From the NCBI GenBank assembly GCA_024741835.1, contig JAENRP010000683.1, positions 1-10,348 of the forward strand: a stretch of DNA of 10,348 nucleotides, in the 5' to 3' direction. Under the pieces are notes generated by a model. That model worked only from the letters and a program-made list of their open reading frames with translations. It had not been told where the DNA came from and made no database searches. The position numbers and the translations under genes were made by a program. Positions 1 to 7,752 of this stretch are shown here, piece after piece (position 1 is the first letter of the stretch; each line of letters begins with the position of its first letter). This stretch comes from Diplocarpon mali (taxonomy: Eukaryota > Ascomycota > Leotiomycetes > Helotiales > Drepanopezizaceae).

Positions 1-319
1 CCCCTCACTTCACGCGCGAATGCCAAATGCCACCAACACCTGCCGGCCATCGCCAAACCACTGATCAGCAAGGGACGCGCTGCCGTCGCGCAGAACCTTC
101 ACGGTGGCGGCCTTTGATAGCCAAGGCTATCTTGCGCGGGGACTGCAGGAGCTCGGCTACCCCTGCCAGCACTCACCCTTGTACGCAGCCTCGACGGCCT
201 CGGATCTCACCCTGATCGGCGACCATCAATTCACCCCTCCGACCGACCACGGCCGCAATCCGCCTCCCTCGGCCAGGCCACCCCATCCACCGAGCCAGAG
301 ACCGACGCCCACGACTCCC
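1..319. other. Region upstream of the Zn2Cys6 gene, no gene recognised
   Basis: This GC-rich stretch precedes the first in-frame ATG of the transcription-factor gene. The reading frame of that gene is open back to about position 104, but the only codons there that could be read as a start are non-ATG (GTG at 104), so I treat it as 5' leader or promoter. No TATA box, repeat or RNA gene stands out. An upstream non-coding exon cannot be excluded. Confidence 0.4.
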
Positions 320-2489
320 ATGACGGCCCTGGCTGCGACGGAGCTGGCCGAGGACCGCGTGCCCACGGCAGCAGCGCCGAGCAAGTCCAAGAGGGTGAGG
401 ACGGGCTGCCTGACCTGTCGAGAGCGCCATCTCAAGTGCGATGAGGGTGAGCAGGCCCGGCCGCGAACGTCCGCCGCGCAGAGAGGCTAACGTCAGCAGA
501 GTACTCGGCCTCCAGTCAAGGATGTGGGAACTGTCGGAAATCGAGTCGGGCTTGCAAGAGGGGCGTCCGATTGAACTTCATCGACACCACGGTCAAGAAC
601 CCGCCGAGGCTACCTCCCACGGCGGATTGGAAAGGTGATGTGCTCGCACCGCTGCTTGGTCGTCCTGCCGCTGATCGGGTCCAGTCCAGTTCCAAGACGA
701 GAGCCGCGACATCGCCGCCGAGTACCAGGGGGGCCTCGCTCGGTATGCCCACCTCGACCAGGCCATGACCCCCCCGAGGGAGGGCCACCCATATCCCGCT
801 CGCGGGGACGACAGCAATGCCTTGCCGCCCATCCACTCTGCCGGCCCGTCGCCCGACCCGCGGGCAGATGCGCCCCCGAGGAGACCGAGCCGGGTTCGGG
901 CGGCGGCCGACCGCGACCCCTACGGCACGGCGCCTCCGTCGACCGCCGTCGGTCCCCCGGAACCGCCGAGTCCGCTTCCCGCGCCGCGCAAGGTGCTCAC
1001 CTCCCCCGAGGAGGTCCTCTTCATGCAAGTCTTCGTCGAGGAGGTCGGCCTCTGGATGGACAGCCTGGATTCCGAGAAGCACTTCTCCCGCATCCTCCCG
1101 TTTCACGCGCTGACGGAGCCCATGCTGCTCAACGCCTTCCTGGCGTGCGGCGCCCGTCACTTGACCCTGGTCAACCCGAGGTATCACGAGGACAGGGCGC
1201 TCTTCTACTACGACACGGCCACCACCCAGCTGCTCCGCTCCCTGCAGAACCCCGACCGGGACACGGGCTGCTGCGCCACCACGGCCGTGATCCTGAACGT
1301 CTACGAGATCATGTCGGAGCGCGCCATGCAGCGGATGAACCACATCGCCGGTGCCCGAGCCCTGATCAAAGAGTGTGGCTGGAACGCCCGGAGCACGGGC
1401 ATCGGCGCGGCCTGTTTCTGGCTGAACGTGGGGATGGAGCTCCTGAGCTGCCTCCATTTCAACTGGCAAGTGGCGTGGGACCCGGATCAGTGGGGCGTCG
1501 ACATGAACCTGCAGCCGGAGACGGCCGTGGGCCGGGAGGAGCTCTGGGTGCACCGGATGCTCTACATCGTCGGGAAGATTGCCAATTTCCGTGCCTCGAT
1601 CCCCCGCTTCCGCGAGGCGTCGCCGCACGACGAGCAGCTCCGGCTCCAGTCCCGGTACGCGGAGTGGCAGAGGCTCAAGGAGCTGTGCGACCGCTGGGAC
1701 GCGAGCGTCCCGAGGACGATGCAGCCGATGGGCTACCTCCCGGCTGGCCCGACCCGCTCCACCTCTGCATTCGCGGAGGTCTGGTGAGCCCCTCCCCCTC
1801 CTCCCCCTCCTCCCCCTCCCCCCCAACTTGGGCGGAGTCTCGCGACGTGGCTCACAGGTTTCCCCAGGCTGATCAAACGTGCCACGATCGTGGGGCGCTT
1901 GTTCTACCACACCGCCGTGTGCCTGCTGGCGCAGATCAACCCCCTGCAGTCCCGAGACACCGACGAGATGAACACGATGCAGATGCACCACGCGCACCTG
2001 ATCTGCGGCATCGTGGCCCACGTCAAGGACCGGGGGGTTGCGAGCGTCGCCCTCCGGTCTCTCGCGATCGCCGCCGAATGCCTCACCAGCCGCCGCGAGC
2101 AGGACGAGGTCCTGGAGATCTTCGAGAAGATCAGGAAAGAGACGGGGTGGAAGGTGGGCTTCATCAGCACGGAGCTCAAGACGCGATGGGGCTGGCCGAG
2201 GGACGCCGCGCCCCCGCCGCCCCCGGCGGCCCCGAGCGGCACGGCCCCGGGTCAGTTCCTCCCCCCGACCCCAGCACCGGCCCCGAGCCGCCCGCCGGCG
2301 CCCCCCCCGGCGCGACCCGGGCTCCCGAGCGGGATCTTGAACCCGCTCCTGGCCAAGGCCGATTTCTCGCTCCCGAACCACCCGTATCAGCAGTACTACC
2401 AGCCTCCGAGCCACGCACCCCCCGCCTCGAATACTCACTTTCCTCCGCCGGCTCCGAACCACCACCCGTTCCCTCCCCCGTATGCGTGA
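320..2489 (+). CDS. Zn2Cys6 transcription factor, Fungal_trans_2 type, four exons
   Basis: Predicted nuclear DNA-binding regulator of about 660 aa; its target genes cannot be told from sequence. The model joins 320-446, 500-634, 685-1783 and 1868-2489 (stop TGA). Seen: the N-terminus carries a binuclear zinc cluster with Cys30, Cys33 and Cys40 (GCLTCRERHLKC) in exon 1 and Cys51, Cys54 and Cys61 (CGNCRKSSRACKRG) in exon 2, followed by the usual basic linker and FQDESRDIAAEY. Residues about 192-560 resemble the Fungal_trans_2 (PF11951) regulatory domain, including FMQVFVEEVGLWMDSLD and, after the last intron, WLIKRATIVGRLFYHTAV. Residues about 565-660 are a Pro-rich tail. The start at 320 is the only in-frame ATG upstream of the cluster, though its context is weak (C at -3). 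Introns 2 (635-684) and 3 (1784-1867) are firm because both restore family-like sequence. The acceptor of intron 1 is uncertain: 496 and 499 form a CAGCAG tandem, giving 661 or 660 aa. The third codon positions are strongly G/C, unlike the genes to the right. No specific gene name is recognised. Confidence 0.85.
1789..1824 (+). repeat. 36-nt pure C/T tract in intron 3
   Basis: Directly after the GTGAGCC donor of the transcription-factor gene's third intron lies an uninterrupted pyrimidine run built from degenerate CTCCCCCTC units (roughly three copies), ending in eight Cs. The complementary strand has several runs of four or more G. Such tracts can form G-quadruplex, i-motif or triplex structures; here it may also serve as an unusually donor-proximal polypyrimidine stretch. 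It makes this the longest intron in the window (84 nt). Confidence 0.85.
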
Positions 2490-2496
2490 GCAGGGA

Positions 2497-2509
2497 GGGG
2501 GGGGGGGGG
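2497..2509 (+). repeat. 13-nt poly-G run just after the Zn2Cys6 stop codon
   Basis: An uninterrupted run of 13 guanines begins eight bases after the TGA stop of the transcription-factor gene, preceded by GGGA. It would lie in the 3' UTR. Runs of this kind are prone to length error in sequencing and to slippage, so the exact length is doubtful. Confidence 0.85.
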
Positions 2510-2583
2510 AGGACGGTCGCGGGTCCTGGTGTGCGGATCGCGCCTCGGTGTCCGGCCACGTGGATATGTGTCTCCGTGCCGGA

Positions 2584-2604
2584 GCTTGGGGCTTGGGGCT
2601 TGGG
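2584..2604 (+). repeat. Perfect 7-bp tandem repeat, three copies of GCTTGGG
   Basis: Three perfect, adjacent copies of GCTTGGG sit about 95 bases downstream of the Zn2Cys6 stop codon and are followed by AGCTCGG, a partly decayed further copy. No function is apparent; it reads as a small minisatellite in a 3' UTR or intergenic spacer. Confidence 0.8.
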
Positions 2605-3062
2605 AGCTCGGATTTTCTCTTCTCTTATCTGTTTTATCTTGTATCTTGTATCTCTCATCTTCCTATCCATCTACTGTTTGGCTACGATCGTGGACGGTGG
2701 GAGAAGCTGCGCACCAGCTTGCCCTCGAGGAAAGCCGAGTCGGGTTTCTTGGGATCGGAAGCGGGGGATCTACGACGAATCATCTCACGGCGTTTGGAGT
2801 GTCACGGGATCCCGGGATTTGGCGGCATCTGGATGTGCGCTCTGGCGTGACGGGAACGAGCGGCACGCATCCGAGCCTGGAGTTACAGGGCGAGGACGGG
2901 TCACTTGTTGGGCATCGGCGGCGGGGGTTTGTCCTGGTGGATAATCACTTGGCCATCTACGGGGACAGGTTTCGGGACATTGGCGGCTAAACTGCTGTAG
3001 CTAGTAGATATCTACGTGGGCGCGGGCCTCTCTGAATGATAATGTATCCAGTACACGCATCC

Positions 3063-3087
3063 TACACACACACACACATACACACAC
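3063..3087 (+). repeat. CA-dinucleotide microsatellite
   Basis: A 25-nt run of alternating pyrimidine and purine bases, almost pure CA with one T interruption near 3079. It lies in the intergenic region and is a simple microsatellite with no sign of a coding role. Confidence 0.9.
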
Positions 3088-3841
3088 CGCGACTCCGTCG
3101 CGTCGTCCTCAACGCGGAGCGATTTGGTGTCTGCAGTCGGGCGCGGGAGGCGGACTCGCGGCGTGTCTTGGGCGCGATCTGGGGGGGCCGGTCTGGTATT
3201 CTCGTCTCGGCTCGCCGCGACGGCGAGAGCAAGGCACGAGTCGACAGAGTCGATGAGATGAACGCTACCAAACCTGATGGGATTCAAAGACTCACGAGCA
3301 AGCAGAGGGCAGAAGGCCATTCTACTCGTGCGCTTTCGACGAGGAGTATATACAGGTCGGGCGCACAATAGCAACCTCGCGTGATAACCTGGTCAAGAGG
3401 AAAGGTTCCCGACCTGCCTGCTTGGCACGTCATCTCTAGGGATACCCCAGGACCCGGCACAGCTCCTCCGCCGGTCGCACGGATACCAGGAGGCGGCGGT
3501 CGGCTGGCGGGGAGTCCTATCTGGAGATGGCTGCTGCGTTGCAGGGCATGTTTTGTTTTCCAGGGGGTTCCTGCACCCCCGTGGCCGGCTGGGCTTGCTC
3601 TCTGCCAGCAGTGCCGTGCGTGATATCGCAAGTCACAGGTGGATGCTGAGCTTGCGACGATGGGCTATTTCCTCCTTAGGCAACTCTTCTCGGGCACCTT
3701 TCGGAGAACGTGGAATCTTGGGGTCCTGCTCTGGCATGCGAAATCTTGCCGGGGTCGATGACCTGCGAGAGGCTTCGTTTGGCCACGACTTTCTGGTCGC
3801 TGGGGAGGGGTCTGTAGACATGTACCAGCCGGTCCGCCCCT

Positions 3842-4582
3842 TCAGAGATCCGTCCGAAAATGCGGCTTGAACTTCCTCGTCGCCCGATCTGCGGCTCTGA
3901 ACTGGAACTCCTCCCCATGCAGTTCGAAGACCATATCCGTGCTCTCCTTCTGTGCCTCTGTCGGTTTCTCCGCCGCATCCTGCCCTTCTCCATTCCCGGT
4001 CTCCGGCTTTCGCTTGGTCTCTGTCTTCTTGCCTGGTCTCGGCACCAGAAACCTAAAGATGGTATGCTCCTTCGGTAGAATCTTGACCGCATCCTTCCTC
4101 GTCACAACCTCAAAAACGCCCCTCGAATCCCTCACCACGATCCCTTTCGTGCCCACCCTGCCCACACACCGACTCCTCACAACCTCCACCTCCGCCCCGT
4201 GAAAATCAGCGCTACAAAGCTTCGCCGCCATGGCTGGCGTCACTTGTCTCGTCGCCCCATCCTCCCACAGCAACTCCTGAATGTAGCCTATCCACATCCT
4301 GTGCAGCGGCTCGTAGATCGCGTACTTCTGCTGCTCCTTGGGGATATCGTACAGCTGCATCCCCCGCTTCTGGCGCGCCGATAGGGGAGCCGGCTTCTGC
4401 TTCTTCTTGCGAGAGAGCTTGAGCTGGTGAGCCAGACGACGCGTTTGTTGTGCTGTGGTAGAGGGTTCGGTTGGCTTAAGATGGAGACGGCGCGTTTTGA
4501 CTCTCTCGGTGAAGATGCGACCGGCTGTGTCGGGAGAGTGAGCGCGTCCTAAGAGAGAATGCCCAATGTGCTCTTTGCCCAT
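3842..4582 (-). CDS. POP4: RNase P/MRP protein subunit POP4 (Rpp29)
   Basis: This 246-aa intronless gene encodes the Rpp29/Pop4 subunit of ribonuclease P and RNase MRP, the nuclear ribonucleoproteins that trim the 5' ends of pre-tRNAs and process pre-rRNA. Family knowledge: Pop4 is an RNA-binding, Sm-like beta-barrel protein conserved to archaea. Seen: a basic N-terminal region (RVKTRRLHLKP, KLSRKKKQK), then the core from about residue 72 (KRGMQLYDIPKEQQKYAIYEPLHRMW reads as family signature, split here only by description), the barrel strands ADFHGAEVEVVRSRC and GIVVRDSRGVFEVVTR, and the closing FELHGEEFQFRAADRATRKF before the end. A charged, low-complexity insert (about residues 184-216, rich in K, E and T) separates FRFLVP from MVFELHG. 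The ATG at 4582 has A at -3 and the stop is TGA. The gene shares a 328-bp upstream region with the divergent acyltransferase gene. Identification is strong; only the exact start is inferred. Confidence 0.93.
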   Translation of the reverse strand: MGKEHIGHSLLGRAHSPDTAGRIFTERVKTRRLHLKPTEPSTTAQQTRRLAHQLKLSRKKKQKPAPLSARQKRGMQLYDIPKEQQKYAIYEPLHRMWIGYIQELLWEDGATRQVTPAMAAKLCSADFHGAEVEVVRSRCVGRVGTKGIVVRDSRGVFEVVTRKDAVKILPKEHTIFRFLVPRPGKKTETKRKPETGNGEGQDAAEKPTEAQKESTDMVFELHGEEFQFRAADRATRKFKPHFRTDL

Positions 4583-4910
4583 ATTGATCGCGGTTGAGCG
4601 AATCGTGGTTTAGGCGTGAGGTTGAAGAAGTTGTGGAGTTTTTTCGCTAGACGAGAGCGTCTTCACATGCTCCATGGAGTAGGTACGTACGTAATATGGG
4701 TAGTTTAAGCTTTGACTCTAGACTAGCGCCATACCCCAGGTTTCCAGACCTCCCCTCTACCGAGGCCCGCATCTCTCTCCTGGTGAGCCAACTCATCATG
4801 AGTTGAGAATTCGATCCTCGCACCACTACCAGACACCATGATACTGTTACCATAACCTTTGCTAAGGAATACGGACGCGCTTGGGATATCCAGACGGCAA
4901 CACGGGCATA
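4583..4910. promoter_or_regulatory. Divergent promoter region between POP4 and the acyltransferase gene
   Basis: These 328 bases separate two start codons on opposite strands, so they must hold both promoters and both 5' leaders. No clear TATA box is seen. The stretch contains a 17-nt near-perfect palindrome at 4789-4805 and, on the + strand, a 36-codon ATG-to-stop frame at 4696-4806 as well as a very short one (ATGATACTG...TAA) near 4839, which could act as upstream ORFs if the acyltransferase leader extends that far. The acyltransferase ATG at 4911 has A at -3. Confidence 0.5.
4789..4805. repeat. Palindrome with 8-bp arms
   Basis: CAACTCAT-C-ATGAGTTG has perfectly complementary 8-base arms around a single central C. 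It lies midway in the divergent promoter, 106 bases before the acyltransferase start. The dyad shape suits a dimeric DNA-binding protein site. It is followed by AATTCGATCCTCGC, which resembles a tRNA T-arm, but no cloverleaf can be built (see rejected items). Confidence 0.6.
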
Positions 4911-7557
4911 ATGTCAGATCCACGGAGCCCCTCTGCTGGTCCACGAACGTCGGCCCCAGACTTGGATATCCTGGGGGACCAGGTTACGCTGCACCCCAGC
5001 GGATACGTCGAGCCTCCAGAATCACTGAGCGATGGGGATAAAGACCGGAACCTGGTGGAGCATATGGCCCGGTTCAGGTCAAGCCCTCTGGAGTAAGTGC
5101 CCCCTCCTTGCGCTCTGAGGATCGTGGTGACCGTTGTTAGATTTTTGAGAGAAGTATCCTTGCACGTTTCTGGCTCGGGATGGCGCGCCTACGATAATTT
5201 CATTGGACAGCCCATCTTTTATAACGGGTTCTCGGAGGCCATGACACAAGCCGTTCTATCGACGCCTATATTGCAAAAACGCATAACAGAATTAGCCGAG
5301 AAGAGGATAGCTGTAGAAGAGAAAGAGGGGCTGCTGAGCAAGGAAGATCCGCTTTACGCCGGGAAGAGAACACAGAGAAAGATGGTGATTGAGCAGAGCT
5401 TGCAGGAAGTGAGCGAGAAGTGGACCGGGGAGATGATCTGTAAGATGGAGAGTCGGCCGTTTATCAGAGGAGCGTATTATATGTGCACGCAGCTTTTGAC
5501 GAGAGCGTATCACCAAGGTATGTTGGTCGTATGTTATCCCCCGGACAGTGCTGATGATGGCAGGTATTCATGTCTCGAGCGAGGAGGTTATACGACTGCG
5601 AACGGTGGCTGAGCAGGCGGAAAAGAATAAGCAGAGCATTATCTTTTTGCCGTGCCATCGTTCGCACGTTGATTACGTTTCTATGCAGCTGATTTGCTAC
5701 CGCCTTGGCCTGGGTCTACCAACCGTCGTCGCTGGCGACAACTTGAATTTCCCTGTCGTGGGGAGCTTTCTACAGCATGCCGGTACGTGGAATAGATGGG
5801 CCCGTAACGAAATACTAACTGGCAGCAGGAGCAATGTGGATCAGGCGGAGTTTTGGCGAGGATGTTCTTTATACTACCCTAGTCCAGTCGTATATTGATA
5901 CGCTCCTTCAAGGAGGCTTCAATTTTGAATGTTTCATCGAAGGCGGGCGATCGAGAACTGGAAAGTTACTACCGCCAAAATTTGGAATCTTGAGCTTCAT
6001 TTTGGACAGTATCCTTTCCGGTCGCGTGGAAGATACCATCATATGCCCTGTGAGTACACAGTATGACAAGGTCATCGAGACCGAAGGGTACGTCACGGAA
6101 TTGCTAGGTGTACCGAAGAAGAAGGAGAATCTGGCAGACTTTTTATCAGCATCTTCGGTGTTGTCTCTGAAGCTTGGGCGAGTCGACGTGCGATTCCATG
6201 AGCCATGGAGTCTGCGGCATTTCATCCAGGACCAGCAAGCTCGTGCTACTGGTCTTCCGAGGGGCATTGGTATGAAAAGTACATTTGATCCCTCTACGAA
6301 GCAGAAATTGCTTCGCACAATGGGTTACAAGGTACTATCTGATATCAACGCTGTGTCCGTGGTCATGCCGACTGCTCTGATCGGCACGGTGCTCTTGACC
6401 CTGAGAGGGAGAGGCGTGGGACAGGCTGAGCTGATTCGGAGAGTCGAGTGGCTAAGTGATCGAGTGAGATCGAAGGGTGGAAGAGTAGCCCATTTCGGCA
6501 ACACGCCTACATCCGCTGTCATTGATCGCGGCCTGGATGTCTTGGGCAAAGATCTTGTGGGCCTCGTTGAAGGTCTCCCGGAACCAACATACTACGCTGT
6601 CGACCGGTTCCAGCTCTCCTTCTACAGGAACATGACGATTCATCTCTTCATCTCGGAAGCTCTTGTCAGCGCCGCAATGTACATTCGCGTCAAGCGTGGA
6701 GGTGGGCCTGCTAACCAGAAGATCACTTACGAAGAGCTCCGAGAGCAAGTCTTGTTCTTGTCCCAGCTCTTCCGGGGAGAATTCATCTACCCCACAGAGG
6801 GGCTCGCAGCTAATCTGGACCACACGCTCAAGGGTTTGGAGAGCGACAAAGTCGTTGCGCTGGACCGAAACGCTGAAGGAAAGATCACGGCAGCTGGATT
6901 GGCTGAAGAAGAGCGTGCCGCTGGTCGCGAAAACTACGATTTCTACTGCTTCCTGATCTGGCCCTTTGTTGAGGCATTCTGGCTTGGTGCGGTCGCATGT
7001 ATGGGCTACACACCTCCCCTCGGCTACAAGGGCGATGGATGGCTGGGTGTCAAGAAGTGCCAGGACAGTGCACAGCTAGCAAGTATCCCCGGCATACACC
7101 GAAGGTTCTCTACTAACACACTCAGCTGGGTAAAACCCTGTACCACCAAGGGGATCTCTCATATCTCGAGGCCGTAAATAAAGAGACTCTCAAGAACGCA
7201 TGGGTTCGCCTGGAAGAAGAAGGCATCGTGGTCGTCGCTAAAAGCCGCGACCCCAAGATTCTCCCTCGCTCGAAGCTTTCACCAGACTGGACACCAGATC
7301 GCAGCCCCGAGACCGGGCATGTCATTGCCAAAGGTAGACTGTGGGACTTTATAGAGAAGATTGCGCAATCTAGACGAGAGGGAAAGAACAGGAGAGATGG
7401 TGCGACGGTTTCGACGAGGGTGTTGAGACTCACGGAGAGTATTGCGCAGAACCTCTTTGCGGAGGCAATAGGGGAGAGGCTGAGTGAGGAGGAGAAGAGA
7501 GATTTGAGCAGGCGGCAGAAGAGGAGGCAGGCACTGCAAGCTAGGGCGCATCTGTAA
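4911..7557 (+). CDS. PlsB/GNPAT-like glycerol-3-phosphate or DHAP O-acyltransferase, five exons
   Basis: Predicted 819-aa enzyme that would transfer a fatty acyl group to the sn-1 hydroxyl of glycerol 3-phosphate or dihydroxyacetone phosphate, the first step of glycerolipid or ether-lipid synthesis. The model joins 4911-5092, 5141-5517, 5564-5782, 5829-7078 and 7126-7557 (stop TAA). Seen: all four PlsC-type acyltransferase blocks, namely HRSHVD (His218 and Asp223, the catalytic HX4D), GAMWIRRSFGED (260-271), FIEGGRSRTGK (295-305, substrate binding) and ICPVSTQYDKV (331-341). N-terminal FLREVSLHVSGSGW and YDNFIGQPIFY precede them, and about 470 residues follow, as in the large PlsB/GNPAT proteins (E. 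coli PlsB is about 800 aa) rather than the ER-type Gat1/Gat2 enzymes. The last three residues, A-H-L, fit the PTS1 consensus, pointing to peroxisomes and hence to a DHAP acyltransferase role; this is inference. ATG 4911 was chosen because earlier in-frame codons include no ATG. Intron 4 has a GC donor. Confidence 0.93.
7079..7125 (+). other. GC-AG intron in the acyltransferase gene
   Basis: The exon 4/5 junction works only with a GC donor. CTA|GCAAGT, a perfect TACTAAC branch point at 7111-7117 and the acceptor CTCAG at 7121-7125 give a 47-nt phase-0 intron and the continuous protein SAQLLGKTLYHQGDLSYLE. The nearest GT donor (GTATCC at 7083) leads into GGG TAA, an immediate stop. GCAAGT is the strong context typical of known GC-AG introns. 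Confidence 0.8.
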
Positions 7558-7752
7558 TCGGAACCATACTATTGACGGGCCGGTGTACGGATACCAGGGA
7601 CATGTGTACACGAATCTATGAGATATGAGGAGCAATCCAGACTTCAGTCTCTCTGGCACTCTCCTGCGTTTATCCAGAACTGCGTCACTGCCAGAGACAC
7701 TCCCGCCAGGTGGCTTTTCACAAGCTCGGCTCTTTTATAATCATTTTCCGCA
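7558..7752. other. Convergent 3' gap between the acyltransferase and HAD genes
   Basis: Only 195 bases separate two stop codons that face each other, so the two 3' UTRs probably overlap. No canonical AATAAA is seen on the + strand; an AT-rich TTTTATAATCATTTT lies near 7734. No gene or repeat is apparent. Confidence 0.5.

Larger units (their letters stand above)
2490..3841. other. 1.35-kb intergenic region without a recognisable gene
   Basis: This stretch lies between the stop of the Zn2Cys6 gene and the stop of POP4, so it should hold the 3' UTRs of two converging genes. Open frames on both strands show no domain or family-like sequence. It contains a 13-G run, a GCTTGGG triplication, an ATCTTGT duplication (2636-2649) in a pyrimidine-rich stretch, a CA repeat, and a TATATAC element at 3347-3353. 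The region is longer than two ordinary fungal 3' UTRs need, so a non-coding transcript or a fast-evolving small gene could be hidden here, but I cannot support one. Confidence 0.5.

Noticed and set aside
516..2465. A 649-codon open frame on the minus strand opposite the Zn2Cys6 gene
   Set aside because: It is Arg/Gly-rich with no domain, runs across the introns of the real gene, and is explained by the high GC content, which removes stop codons from the antisense frame.
635..2944. A 769-codon open frame on the plus strand in another frame of the same gene
   Set aside because: It is Pro/Arg-rich, ignores well-supported splice sites and continues through the poly-G run into the spacer. It is a GC-driven shadow.
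4735..4850. Possible tRNA: hairpin at 4789-4805 followed by AATTCGATCCTCGCACCA
   Set aside because: The T-loop-like bases and the hairpin suggest a tRNA, but the T-stem does not pair, position 33 of the would-be anticodon loop is not T, and no matching acceptor strand lies upstream. At most it is a decayed fragment.
5534..5612. Continuation of acyltransferase exon 2 past 5517 to a stop at 5612
   Set aside because: The donor GTATGT at 5518 and acceptor GGCAG at 5563 restore the frame that carries the HRSHVD catalytic block; reading through destroys it.
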